Source: Enterococcus_I eurekensis
Lineage (GTDB): Bacteria; Bacillota; Bacilli; Lactobacillales; Enterococcaceae
DNA length: 50,674 nt
Direction of reading: 5' to 3'
NCBI RefSeq assembly: GCF_042654605.1
Contig: NZ_JBHSGT010000019.1
Coordinates: forward strand, 1 to 50,674
Positions 18,469 through 27,003 of this stretch are shown here, in pieces. Below the pieces are notes generated by a model. The model ran no database searches and had not been told where the DNA came from. It worked only from the letters and a program-made list of their open reading frames with translations. Positions within the stretch are counted from its first letter, which is position 1. Every line of letters begins with the position of its first letter. The position numbers and the translations under genes were made by a program.

Positions 18469-18515
18469 AAAAAAAGAGGAGCGAGTGTTCAATAACGCCC
18501 CTCAGCTCCTCTTTT
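18469..18515 (-). terminator. Terminator of the Ugp-type ABC operon
   Basis: Stem AAAAGAGGAGC (18472-18482) with GCTCCTCTTTT (18505-18515), U-tract on the minus strand, 10 bp after the solute-binding protein gene. Confidence 0.82.
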
Positions 18516-18524
18516 ATAACATAA

Positions 18525-19817
18525 TTATTGATTTAAAGCACTTTCTAATAAAGGTGCAGATTCTTCAATTAATGCATCCAAATCTTTTGTTGGGTTTGCT
18601 AAAATATTTTCCATGATTACACGGATTTCATTGTAAGCAGCATCGCCATTTTCGATTACTGGAATTGAGAATAGTTCAGTTGTTGCTTCGCCTAATGATA
18701 CAGGAACTTTCATACCTGAATTTTTGTATTCGTCGCTTTGAACAACAGAATCAACAATTGGCATGTAGCCCGTTGCAATTGCCCAACCTAATTGAGATTC
18801 AGGTGTTGCTAAGAATTTCATTAATAGGTAAGCAGCTGTACGTTGTTCTTTTGATGCGCTATCAAACATATAAAGGTCTGTTCCTTGTTGTAAGTTGATT
18901 GCTTCTGGACGGTTAACTGCATTGTATTCAAATTTACCTTTTGTATCAGTTGCTGTGTAACCTTCACCAGCAGTAGAACCGATATAGATTGCTAATTGTT
19001 CGTTAGCGAATGGACCTGATAAGTATTTATCAGAACCAGCAATACGGAAGTAACCTTCTTTAACACCTTCGAAGTAGTAGTTAATTAATTCTTTCGATTC
19101 TGGGCTTGAAAGATCCATTTCAGGGCTTAAATCAACGCCACGGTTTTTCATACCAATTGCATAGAAGTTGTTTAATGAATCAAAACCAGCTCCGACAACC
19201 TTACCTTCTGATTTTTCGTAAATTGTTTTTGAAACTTCTTTTAATTCTTCAAAGTTTGTTGGTACTTCAACGTCGTATTCTTCAAACATATCAACATTAT
19301 AGAATAACATTTCTGTTGATTTATTGAATGGAATCCCAACTTGTTTGCCTTCGATTTTTGCACCATCCAATAATGATGGGATGATTTGTTCTTGTTCGCC
19401 CCAACCAATTGTTTCGTTTGACATGTAAGGATCTAAATCAACTAGCATATTGTCTAACGCAGCATCTCTTAACCAACCTGGGTAAGCTTGTGTTAATGTT
19501 GGTAAGTCTTTAGGTGATGGTAGCGTTGAATTGATTTTTGCTTGTAAGTCACCATAAGATGATTGGTTTTGCAACTCCACTTTGATATTTGGATTTGCTT
19601 CCATGAAAAGATTTGTTAAACGTGTTAACTCTTCTTCTTGTGCACCATTCATTGCGTGCCAGAATGTAATGTTTGTTTCTTCAGTGATTTCTGTTACAAC
19701 GCTATCTTTAGCGCCTTTATCCTCACTGCTAGAATCAGTATTCCCTCCTCCACATGCTGCTAATGCAAAAGTAGCGGCTACGGCCAACGATGTTACTGCG
19801 AAACGTTTGAACTTCAT
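18525..19817 (-). CDS. ABC importer solute-binding lipoprotein (family 1, UgpB-like)
   Basis: 430 aa lipoprotein. A basic N-terminus and hydrophobic stretch end in the lipobox LAAC (Cys about residue 21), followed by a Ser/Gly/Asp linker. The mature part is a family-1 extracellular solute-binding protein (NITFWHAMNGAQEEELTRL, then NIKVE, and the hinge region GIPFNKSTEMLFYN). The FWHAM and NKSTE(M/L)LFYN patterns are typical of UgpB, which binds sn-glycerol-3-phosphate or glycerophosphodiesters, but sugar-binding relatives share them. It is last in the operon ugpC-ugpA-ugpE-MBL-ugpB. The binding protein gene usually comes first, so its distal position is a little unusual. Confidence 0.85.
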   Translation of the reverse strand: MKFKRFAVTSLAVAATFALAACGGGNTDSSSEDKGAKDSVVTEITEETNITFWHAMNGAQEEELTRLTNLFMEANPNIKVELQNQSSYGDLQAKINSTLPSPKDLPTLTQAYPGWLRDAALDNMLVDLDPYMSNETIGWGEQEQIIPSLLDGAKIEGKQVGIPFNKSTEMLFYNVDMFEEYDVEVPTNFEELKEVSKTIYEKSEGKVVGAGFDSLNNFYAIGMKNRGVDLSPEMDLSSPESKELINYYFEGVKEGYFRIAGSDKYLSGPFANEQLAIYIGSTAGEGYTATDTKGKFEYNAVNRPEAINLQQGTDLYMFDSASKEQRTAAYLLMKFLATPESQLGWAIATGYMPIVDSVVQSDEYKNSGMKVPVSLGEATTELFSIPVIENGDAAYNEIRVIMENILANPTKDLDALIEESAPLLESALNQ

Positions 19818-19842
19818 TTTTTTCTCCCCTTAAACCATTTTT

Positions 19843-21135
19843 TTATAAAATAATGCGTTCGCCCCGTTCAGGCAATATTCTTTCACCATACGGATTTTCC
19901 AGCTTTTCTGGTCGAAGCGTATGGATTGGAATCAATAATTTAGGCTCAATCAATGCAATGATTTTATTCAAATCTTCTGGAAATGCATGTCCTGAACATG
20001 CTAGTCGTACAAACTCGATGTTGTTGTCCGCTAGCGCTTGTAAAAAGATTGCGTATTTAGGGTCAAATTCTCCTAAAGGTTGGGCGTCACTATGAATGTA
20101 AAGACCACCTTCTGGTAAATCTTCATAGTTATCCACAATTTGCCAAATATATTTGGTCCGATCCGCTAATAATGTTTCATAGGAAATTTCAAGCGTTTCA
20201 TCCAAACTAGCAATTTTCATTGCTGGATTATTATAATAATAAGGAACAACTGTCCCAAATATTTCTAAAATTAAGGCCGCCATTGTTGCTTCTAAGACAA
20301 CGGTACGCGGAGAATCTTCAATCATCTTCTCAAAACGTTTCACGTTGGCTGGGTAACCATTAAAGGTCAACGAACGTTCTGGGTTTTCAGCGATTAATTT
20401 AACGAAATGTTGAATTAAATCTTCTTCGCTTAGAACTTTTAATTGTTTTGGATCTTCTTCTCTTTCTGGGAAACTAACACTCACGCCTTCCATCATTAAA
20501 ACATCTGTATGTTTCGCTAGTTCACAAAAAGCTAGTGAATCTTCGACATTATGACCGTGTAATCTTAAATCACCTGTATAAGTAATAAATTGGTCTGGTG
20601 TCCGAATTAGAAGGGCTGCTGCGCCATAAGCATCATGGTCAACTGGTACAATCTCAACGGAAATCTTCCCCACTTCAATCACATCGTGGGCATTTAAGCC
20701 AATCATCTCACGCGTAAAGTTTTTCGCTTCAAATGGAGAAGGAATTAAAAAGTCGCCTGTTTGGTTTAATGTATTTAAAATTGCTTTTGATTCTTTCATT
20801 GTATAAAGTGGAACTTTCGGATCCAAATAATTAATCATCCGCGAATGATCTAAATGAACATGCGACATGAAAACCGCTGTATGTTCATATTCGTTCTTAT
20901 CATCTCCTTGATACTCATAACCTAAACGGGTATCATAAAGTCCTTTTAATTCTGGAATCAAGCCATTTTCTAATAACGTACTTAATTCATCATTGGGTAA
21001 ATCAAGTTCTGGGCGAAATTCGGTCCCAAAGTCAAAGAAGATATGCGCGTCTTTATATGCGACTTCAATGACAGTTCCACCAATGGTTAAAATACCACTG
21101 TGAAAGGTAATTGTTGTGTTATCCTTTGATACCAT
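19843..21135 (-). CDS. Metallo-beta-lactamase-fold hydrolase (RNase J/beta-CASP-like) inside the ABC importer operon
   Basis: 430 aa MBL-fold enzyme. The dinuclear metal motif is SHVHLDH (H92, H94, D96, H97), with further ligands H167 in PVDHDAYG and D189 in TGDLRLHG. The C-terminal part (SGHAFPEDL ... LLIPIHTLRPE) resembles the beta-CASP/RNase J arrangement, and the middle region LTFNGYPANVKRFEKMI fits a beta-CASP insertion. It is shorter than RNase J and lacks that protein's C-terminal domain, so the substrate is unclear: RNA, or a small phosphodiester. Its start lies within the end of the permease gene (17-bp overlap, GAGGAG 9 nt upstream), so it is translated together with the importer. 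No signal peptide. Confidence 0.75.
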   Translation of the reverse strand: MVSKDNTTITFHSGILTIGGTVIEVAYKDAHIFFDFGTEFRPELDLPNDELSTLLENGLIPELKGLYDTRLGYEYQGDDKNEYEHTAVFMSHVHLDHSRMINYLDPKVPLYTMKESKAILNTLNQTGDFLIPSPFEAKNFTREMIGLNAHDVIEVGKISVEIVPVDHDAYGAAALLIRTPDQFITYTGDLRLHGHNVEDSLAFCELAKHTDVLMMEGVSVSFPEREEDPKQLKVLSEEDLIQHFVKLIAENPERSLTFNGYPANVKRFEKMIEDSPRTVVLEATMAALILEIFGTVVPYYYNNPAMKIASLDETLEISYETLLADRTKYIWQIVDNYEDLPEGGLYIHSDAQPLGEFDPKYAIFLQALADNNIEFVRLACSGHAFPEDLNKIIALIEPKLLIPIHTLRPEKLENPYGERILPERGERIIL

Positions 21136-21937
21136 TTTTTGCCACTCCTCGAATGATTTCTTTTCTAAAGACTAAATAAATAATTAAAATTGGGATAACG
21201 GTCAACGTTGCAGCAGCCATTTGCAAATGAACATCACTACCTGCTTCCGTTGTAAAAGCTGAAAGCCCGTTATTCAATAGACGGTATTTTTTATCATTCG
21301 TAACTAATAACGGCCATAGGAATGAATTCCAACTTGAAATAAACGTTAAAATTCCAACTGTTACAAGGGCTGGTTTTGACATAGGTACTAAAATACGCCA
21401 AATGTACTCTAAATCTGTTGCCCCATCGATTTTCGCAGCCTTATAAAAGGTAGCGGGGATACTTCTTAAATAACCATTTAAATAGTAAATATAAAAGATA
21501 CTAGTTAAAAATGGAATAATTAGAGCAGTATATGAATTCAATAAGCCCATTTTTAAAATTGTATGATAGTTTGTAAAAATAATTGATTCATAAGGAACCA
21601 TTAACAGTGAGACCATTACCACTAAGACCAAATTTTTATATTTAAAATTCAAGCTCGTTAAGGCAAACGATGCTAACACCGCCGTCACCACAGTCGCAAT
21701 TGTCGTTACACTAGAAACAAATACTGTATTAAAGAAGTAACGAACAAATGGTGCTTTTGTAAAAACGGTCGTAAAGTTTTCCCATTGTAATTTTTCTGGA
21801 ATAATGGTTGGTGGAATACTTGTTGCTTCACTGTAAGTCATTAATCCTGATAAAATCATATAAATGAACGGAAACAGTGTCACAATTGCCATAATTACCA
21901 AGAAAAAGAGCGAGATGCCAGTAGCTATTTTTTTCAT
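21119..21937 (-). CDS. ABC importer permease (UgpE/MalG-like)
   Basis: 272 aa inner permease of a carbohydrate-uptake-1 type transporter with six predicted TM helices. The EAA loop reads FYKAAKIDGATDLEYIWRILVPMSKPAL, the docking site for the ATPase. N-terminal FPFIYMILSGL and the ASFALTSL segment are typical of MalG/UgpE. It lies 1 bp from the partner permease and overlaps the MBL gene, so the five genes are one tightly packed operon. Confidence 0.88.
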   Translation of the reverse strand: MKKIATGISLFFLVIMAIVTLFPFIYMILSGLMTYSEATSIPPTIIPEKLQWENFTTVFTKAPFVRYFFNTVFVSSVTTIATVVTAVLASFALTSLNFKYKNLVLVVMVSLLMVPYESIIFTNYHTILKMGLLNSYTALIIPFLTSIFYIYYLNGYLRSIPATFYKAAKIDGATDLEYIWRILVPMSKPALVTVGILTFISSWNSFLWPLLVTNDKKYRLLNNGLSAFTTEAGSDVHLQMAAATLTVIPILIIYLVFRKEIIRGVAKNGIKG

Positions 21938-21938
21938 T

Positions 21939-22820
21939 TTAATTCCCCACTTTCTTTAATAATTTATTTTGTAAGAAAGTGATAAGTAAAATTAACAAGA
22001 ATAAGATAACTGTCGCGGCCATTGCAATTCCTGGGCGACCAGAAATATGAAACTTATCATAAATATAATAAACCGCTGTTGTTGCACTGTTCGCAATTCC
22101 AGCTTTTCCGCCAAATAAAGCGTAAACTTGTGTGTAAACTTTAAAAGCACTAATCAAATTAACCGTTGATAAAAAGGCAATCGTCGGTACAAGTTGCGGG
22201 AAAGTAATCCGACGGAAAATTTCCCAATCTGTTGCGCCAAACATTTTAGCGATCTTAAAGTGTTCTGCATCAATGTTTCTCAAGCCTGATAACAAAATGA
22301 TAATATTAAAAGCTAAGCTCGTCCAAATTCCAAAAATAATTAAAGTTGTCATGCTCATATCCACTGAATCAAGCCAGTTGATGGCTGGAATACCGACTAA
22401 ACCTAGTAAATAGTTAACGATACCATATGATCCATTAAAGAAATAACGAAATACAATCCCAATAGCAATCGTACTTGTGACATAGGGCATAAAGAAGATC
22501 GTTTCAAAAAACGATTTGTGTTTCACTTTTTCAAAAATAATCCAAGCAATAGCTAATGAAATAATTAACGCGATAGGAACGGTACCTACAGCAAAGAGTG
22601 CCGTGTTTTTTAGCGCACGGAAAAATAGTGGATCCGTTAAAACTTTTTGATAGTTCTCAAGTCCACCGAATTCTTGTCTAATTAACGTCCCCGTCTGGAA
22701 ACTCATAAAAAAAGAACGAAATAAAGGATAAATACTGAATAGTAGAATAACCGCTAAAGACGGAAATAGGAACAACCATGCTTTGCGCTCATTCTCCGGA
22801 TTATAGTTTTTCTTCATCAT
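21939..22820 (-). CDS. ABC importer permease (UgpA/MalF-like)
   Basis: 293 aa membrane protein with six TM helices; N-terminal AWLFLFPSLAVILLFSIYPLFRSFFMSF is the classic UgpA/LacF opening. The EAA loop is EHFKIAKMFGATDWEIFRRITFPQL. Its ATG shares one base with the TAA of the upstream ATPase gene (TAATG). Two adjacent ATG codons are possible starts. It pairs with the UgpE-like protein to form the translocation pore. Confidence 0.88.
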   Translation of the reverse strand: MMKKNYNPENERKAWLFLFPSLAVILLFSIYPLFRSFFMSFQTGTLIRQEFGGLENYQKVLTDPLFFRALKNTALFAVGTVPIALIISLAIAWIIFEKVKHKSFFETIFFMPYVTSTIAIGIVFRYFFNGSYGIVNYLLGLVGIPAINWLDSVDMSMTTLIIFGIWTSLAFNIIILLSGLRNIDAEHFKIAKMFGATDWEIFRRITFPQLVPTIAFLSTVNLISAFKVYTQVYALFGGKAGIANSATTAVYYIYDKFHISGRPGIAMAATVILFLLILLITFLQNKLLKKVGN

Positions 22821-23896
22821 TAGTATATTCTTTCTCCATCTTCTTTAAAAATAAAAGCTTTATGGTATGCAAAATCAAAGTGACGGTGTTCGTTTTCTTC
22901 AATGACTTCTTCTACACTAACGATTGATTTGACGTTCTCATTACCCAATCGGAAATTTAAAATACGTTCGCGACCGATTAACTCAACGCCTCTAATTGAC
23001 GTATCAAATAGACTTACTGTTTCCTCGACAGGCATCACGTCTTCTGGACGGATACCAAAGAAATATTTTCCGTCTGTTAATGGTGATTTAAATCGGTTTA
23101 CCTCGAAGCGGTTTGTATCGAAATTCCATGCTTCATGAAGCATTTGACCGTCTTTGACTTCTACTGGTAAAATATTAATAATTGGGTTACCAATAAATTG
23201 AGCAACAAATAAGTTCGCTGGCTCTAAATATAAGTTTTGCGGATCATCATTTTGCTGAATTACGCCTTCATTTAATAAAATAATTTTATCACTGATTGAT
23301 AGGGCTTCTTCTTGGTCATGTGTAACAAAAATTGTGGTGATACCAACTTCTTTGACTAAACGACGAATTTCTTCACGAATTTTCAAACGTAAACGAGCAT
23401 CTAGATTACTTAATGGTTCATCTAATAACAAAACTTCTGGTTTTTGAACTAATGCACGCGTAATCGCAACACGTTGTTGTTGACCACCAGATAACGTTCC
23501 AGGTTTTTTATGACTCAAATCTTCAATGTTCGTTAATTCCATGTATTCCTCAGCAATTTTTTTCGCTTCATCTTTAGCAATTTTATTTTTTCCAACAGTT
23601 AAAGGAAACATGATATTTTCTAAAACAGTCATATGCGGGTATAACGCATAGTTTTGGAATACAAAACCGATGTTGCGATCTTTTGGTTCTGTTTTAATAA
23701 CGGAATCCCCTTTAAACTGAATATCGCCACCTGTTGGTGAAAGCAAACCGGCAATTAAATTTAGAATAGTCGATTTTCCACAACCACTTGGACCTAGTAA
23801 ACAAACCAAATCTCCTTTTTCGATTCTAAAATTAACCGATTTCAATGCTTCAAAACCATTATCGAAAACTTTATTCAAATCGATAACATCAATCAT
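22820..23896 (-). CDS. ABC importer ATPase (UgpC/MalK/MsmK-like)
   Basis: 358 aa CUT1-type ATPase. Walker A GPSGCGKST, Q-loop FVFQNYALYPHM, signature LSGGQQQR, Walker B LLLDEPLSNLDAR, switch FVTHDQEEA, then a C-terminal TOBE/MalK regulatory domain (FFGIRPEDV). I moved the start to the ATG at 23896: GGAGGG lies 10 nt upstream, and the longer reading uses a TTG within that site. It is the first gene of the operon. MsmK-type ATPases sometimes serve several importers, but this one travels with its own permeases. Confidence 0.9.
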   Translation of the reverse strand: MIDVIDLNKVFDNGFEALKSVNFRIEKGDLVCLLGPSGCGKSTILNLIAGLLSPTGGDIQFKGDSVIKTEPKDRNIGFVFQNYALYPHMTVLENIMFPLTVGKNKIAKDEAKKIAEEYMELTNIEDLSHKKPGTLSGGQQQRVAITRALVQKPEVLLLDEPLSNLDARLRLKIREEIRRLVKEVGITTIFVTHDQEEALSISDKIILLNEGVIQQNDDPQNLYLEPANLFVAQFIGNPIINILPVEVKDGQMLHEAWNFDTNRFEVNRFKSPLTDGKYFFGIRPEDVMPVEETVSLFDTSIRGVELIGRERILNFRLGNENVKSIVSVEEVIEENEHRHFDFAYHKAFIFKEDGERIY

Positions 23897-23930
23897 TATT
23901 AAATAACCCTCCAAGTAAATTTCTTCATTA

Positions 23931-23959
23931 CATATATTAGTTTAACATTCCCTTGACAA
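23931..23959 (-). promoter_or_regulatory. Promoter of the Ugp-type operon
   Basis: Minus strand TTGTCA (23954-23959), 17-bp spacer, TATATG (23931-23936), about 35 bp upstream of the ATPase ATG. The same TTGACAA bases also form a plus-strand -35 (TTGACA 23953-23958) with TATGAT at 23977-23982, spacer 18. Confidence 0.5.
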
Positions 23960-24060
23960 ATTTATGTTTAAATTACTATGATAATTTCACCTATTTTTTT
24001 AATCTAATTTTAAAAGTACTAGTGTTCACAAATACTTACTTTCTGAAAAACATTTATTTT

Positions 24061-24146
24061 ACTGTCAAGACAGTCTCTCTTTCGTTTTAATCTTAATTTG
24101 AAGTGGTTGTTTAGTAGTCCTATGTGAAAAAGTATGCGATACTTTT
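24061..24146. promoter_or_regulatory. Two palindromes in the 349-bp region between the Ugp operon and metQ
   Basis: ACTGTC-AA-GACAGT (24061-24074) is a perfect 6-bp-arm palindrome. AAAAGTATGCGATACTTTT (24128-24146) has perfect 8-bp arms around GCG and looks like an operator of a dimeric repressor. No gene fits in 23897-24245; otherwise only the promoter-like sequences and the metQ terminator are seen. Confidence 0.4.
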
Positions 24147-24200
24147 ATCTGTAATTTCATTCAATAATATCTGTTTTATTATTCCTTCATGAATTTTTAT

Positions 24201-24230
24201 AAAAAAGAGACGTAACTTGCGTCACATCTC
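24201..24230 (-). terminator. Probable terminator of metQ
   Basis: On the minus strand GAGA-TGT-GACG, loop, CGTC-TC followed by TTTTTT. The stem has a bulge, so it is only moderately strong, but it lies just after the metQ stop. Confidence 0.5.
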
Positions 24231-24245
24231 CTCGTTCATCATGTA

Positions 24246-25109
24246 TTAAAATGCTGGTACAACTGCCCCTTTATAGGTGTCATTAATAAATGTTTTTACT
24301 TTTTCTGATTGTAAAGCAGCGAGTAATGCTTTAATTGCTTCTGAGTCTTTATTTTCTGGTTTGACTGCAATAATATTTGCATAAGTTTGAGCCGCTTCAG
24401 AGTCTTTATCTTCAATTTGTAACGCATCTTTTTCAACATCAAAACCAGCTTCTAAAGCATAGTTCGCATTGATAACTGCAACGTCGACATCTTGAACCGC
24501 ACGAGCAACTTGGGCTGCATCCAATTCAACGATTTCTAAATCTTTTGGATTTTCAACAATATCTTTTGGTGTTGAAGTAATATCCGCACCTTCTTTTAGT
24601 TTAATTAATCCAGCAGCTTCTAATAGTAATAACGCGCGAGCACCATTCGTCGCATCGTTTGGAATCGCAACTTTTCCACCTTTAGCAATAGCATCAAGTG
24701 AAGTCGATTTTCCAGGATAAATACCTAGTGGCTCAAAGTGGATTCCACCAACTGAAACTAAATCGATACCATGTTCCTTATTGAAGTTTTCTAAGTATGG
24801 TAAATGTTGAAAGAAGTTGGCATCTAAATCGCCATCATTTAAAGCCGTATTTGGTAAAACATAATCATCAAAAACTTTAACGTCTAATTCAAAGCCTTTT
24901 TCAGCTAAATCACCTTTAACTTGTTCTAAAATTTCTGCATGGGGTGTTGAGCTAGCTCCCACTGTGATGACTGTTTTTTCTCCTTCTGATCCAGAACCCG
25001 CTGCCTCAGATGATGACTCTCCTTTGCCACCTGTACCACAGGCTGCTAATCCTAATGCCGCTGCTGCAAAAACACCAAAACGTAAAACACTCTTTAAATT
25101 CTTTTTCAT
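24246..25109 (-). CDS. metQ: Methionine ABC transporter substrate-binding lipoprotein (MetQ/NlpA family)
   Basis: 287 aa lipoprotein. The signal peptide ends in lipobox LAAC (Cys about residue 24), followed by a Gly/Ser/Glu linker. The mature domain is NlpA-type: ITVGASSTPHAEILEQVK, GDLDANFFQHLPYLENFN, KVAIPNDATNGARALLLLEAAGLIKL and VINANYALEAGF. These match methionine-binding MetQ proteins. No metN ATPase or metI/metP permease is adjacent, so it must work with components encoded elsewhere. Its leader is a T-box with an AUG specifier candidate, which supports methionine as the ligand. Confidence 0.9.
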   Translation of the reverse strand: MKKNLKSVLRFGVFAAAALGLAACGTGGKGESSSEAAGSGSEGEKTVITVGASSTPHAEILEQVKGDLAEKGFELDVKVFDDYVLPNTALNDGDLDANFFQHLPYLENFNKEHGIDLVSVGGIHFEPLGIYPGKSTSLDAIAKGGKVAIPNDATNGARALLLLEAAGLIKLKEGADITSTPKDIVENPKDLEIVELDAAQVARAVQDVDVAVINANYALEAGFDVEKDALQIEDKDSEAAQTYANIIAVKPENKDSEAIKALLAALQSEKVKTFINDTYKGAVVPAF

Positions 25110-25188
25110 ATCATTTCTCTCCTTTATTGTTTAAAACCTTTTATTATTATATTTTACCCAAGATTGGGGATTTCCTATTTTATAAAAC

Positions 25189-25470
25189 AAAAAAGTCCTT
25201 TATCAGTAATCTGATAAAGGACGAATCATCGCGGTGCCACCTTTGTTCGGAAGCCTAGACTTCCCTCTGCCCATCACATCAACTAAAATTGTTGTAATGG
25301 CGTCCAATATAACGTTTAGACCTGACGAAATCACCTACATATCGATGATTTATCCTACGAGACCATCTTCATTTTCTAGTACATTAGTTCCTTTCACCAA
25401 ATGGAACCTCTCTAATGAATGCTTTCAAAAATTACTCTTCTCATCAATGGATTAGCTATTAATGTTATAC
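25189..25470 (-). ncRNA. T-box riboswitch (methionine-type) in the metQ leader
   Basis: On the minus strand the conserved T-box AAAGGTGGCACCGCG (25230-25244) is followed by a terminator stem GTCCTTTATCAG/CTGATAAAGGAC (25195-25223) and a T6 run (25189-25194). Upstream, an AGTA element (GAAGAGTAATT) and a stem I tip (GGTTCC/GGAACT) are recognisable. Opposite the AGTA, AATGAAGATGG offers ATG codons at 25370-25372 and 25364-25366 as specifier; both mean methionine. Uncharged tRNA-Met should stabilise the antiterminator and switch on metQ. Confidence 0.92.
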
Positions 25471-25473
25471 TGT

Positions 25474-25502
25474 ACTTTACATGAGAAGTTTCTCATTGTC
25501 AA
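25474..25502 (-). promoter_or_regulatory. metQ/T-box promoter with palindrome in the spacer
   Basis: Minus strand TTGACA (25497-25502), 17-bp spacer, TAAAGT (25474-25479). The spacer is almost completely filled by the palindrome ATGAGAA-GT-TTCTCAT (25481-25496, plus strand), well placed for a repressor that blocks RNA polymerase. Confidence 0.65.
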
Positions 25503-25570
25503 CCATCTTTTTTAATTAAATTGAAATTTAAGAACATTAAACGCTTTCTTTCTTACATCATTTTAGAAGT

Positions 25571-26078
25571 TTACGCAAAGTGATTATATACGGCTTCTAA
25601 TTGAGCAATATCAATCTTTTTCATTTTATATAATTCATTTGTGACTGCTTCGGCACGGGCTAAATTGCTCGTATCGACTAACTTGAGCCAATTATTTGGT
25701 TGGATTTGCCAAGAAACGCCATATCGATCTTGCACCCAACCAAAATAGTCACTAAACGGATATTCTTGAAGCGGCATAAGCGCAAACCCACCATCAAGTA
25801 AAGCATGCCATAACGTGTCTAATTCTTCTTTCGTTTCACAATCAACAAAAAATGAGATCGCTGGAGTAATCTTAAAATCATCCCCCACCATTTAATAAAA
25901 GAAAACGTTGATTGGCAATACTGAATTCGACAGTTAAAACACTACCTTTTGGTTTATGTATATCATCCAAATAATATTGTGTCTCCCGGATTTCACCATT
26001 TGCAAAAATAGAAGTATAAAATCGAGCGGCTTCCTCTGCTTGATTATATAACCATAAGCAAGGATAAATCTTTTCCAT
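25571..26078 (-). pseudogene. Frameshifted VOC-family protein (PhnB/3-demethylubiquinone methyltransferase-like)
   Basis: Two consecutive reading frames together make one PhnB-like VOC protein of about 169 residues. The first (26078 down to the TGA at about 25880) carries MEKIYPCLWLYNQAEEAARFY and ends ...RFLLLNGGG; the second resumes DDFKITPAISFFVDCETKEEL and runs to the natural end. The family reads LNGG-x-(D/E)FKFTPAISFFV without a break, so one extra G in the GGGGG run near 25883-25889 explains the shift. The ATG at 26078 is preferred to the upstream TTG. Metal-site and substrate are undefined for this family. It is either a real loss, close to an IS element, or a homopolymer sequencing error. 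Confidence 0.75.
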
Positions 26079-26104
26079 CTTATTCGCCAACCTTCCTTAA
26101 ATAA

Positions 26105-26836
26105 ATCAAAACCTCCAGTGTGAACTGGAGGTCTGTTCTTCGGCTGAAAGCCTCTATTGCCGGCCTAAGCCTAAAAGGCTTACTGAATCGGTTTCCCTCG
26201 TGCACCACATTTACTCACTGATCCTAAAAGGATCTATGATTTCTTCTTATTTTTTTCTCCGGTAAACGGATCATACTCCTCGAATAATGTTAGCTGATCT
26301 GCTACGTAATCATCTTGAATTTGGTTTCGTATATATTCTTCTATCTGTTTCTTATTTCTTCCCACGGTATCGACATAGTAGCCTCTACACCAAAATTTTC
26401 GATTACCATAACGATATTTTAAATTTGCATGTCGATCGAATATCATTAAGCTACTTTTCCCCTTCAAATAACCAATAAATCCAGAGACACTTAATTTAGG
26501 TGGGATACTAACTAGCATATGGATATGATCTTTACATGCGTTAGCCTCTATAATTTCTACGCCTTTTCTTTCACGTAACTCTCTTAATATTTCACCGATA
26601 CTTTGTTTTTATTTTCCATAGATGATTTGTCTTCGGTATTTTGGTGCGAAGACGATGTGATACTTACATTTCCATGTTGTGTGTGATAAACTTTGATTGT
26701 CCTTTTTCATAAGGAACCTCCTATTTGATTGATAGTTTGTGGTCGGGAAACCAAATCTATCTTATCATTTTAGGAGGATTTTTTAATACCCCGCTGGAAG
26801 CTCTCTAGAACCACCCGCATAGCAGGTGGTTTTCAA
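26105..26836 (-). mobile_element. IS200/IS605-family element (tnpA only)
   Basis: A Y1-type transposase gene is flanked by subterminal hairpins instead of inverted repeats, as expected for this family. One end has ACCTCCAGT-GTGA-ACTGGAGGT (26111-26132), the other AACCACC-CGCATAGCA-GGTGGTT (26809-26831). Between the transposase stop and the first hairpin are two smaller hairpins sharing the core CCTAAAAGG (26167-26181 and 26220-26234). Exact boundaries cannot be fixed because the family makes no target duplication. No tnpB is present. Confidence 0.8.
26234..26710 (-). pseudogene. tnpA: IS200-type transposase TnpA with an in-frame stop
   Basis: The full frame (158 codons) starts at 26710 with MKKDNQSLSHTTWKCKYHI, continues VFAPKYRRQIIYGK, then hits TAA at 26609-26611, and carries on in the same frame with KQSIGEILRELRERKGVEII, the HUH metal motif DHIHMLVS, and the catalytic tyrosine region CRGYYVDTVGRNKKQIEEY. 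The length matches intact IS200 transposases, so this is a nonsense codon, not a frameshift. The copy should be inactive unless the stop is suppressed or complemented in trans. Confidence 0.82.
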
Positions 26837-27003
26837 AACATACAAAAAAACTACTTCCTCTTTATTTTAAAGAAGAAGTAGAAAAAAGACTATTGAAGAA
26901 AAGGGTTACTTTTTTGATGATTTAAACCATTCTTACATTAGTAATTGAATAAATATATGATTTTTTAAATACCGTATACAAACAATAAAGAAACAAATCT
27001 AAT

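Noticed and set aside
19843..21135. Calling the MBL gene rnjA/rnjB
   Set aside because: It lacks the length and C-terminal domain of RNase J and is part of an importer operon, so the name would overstate the evidence.
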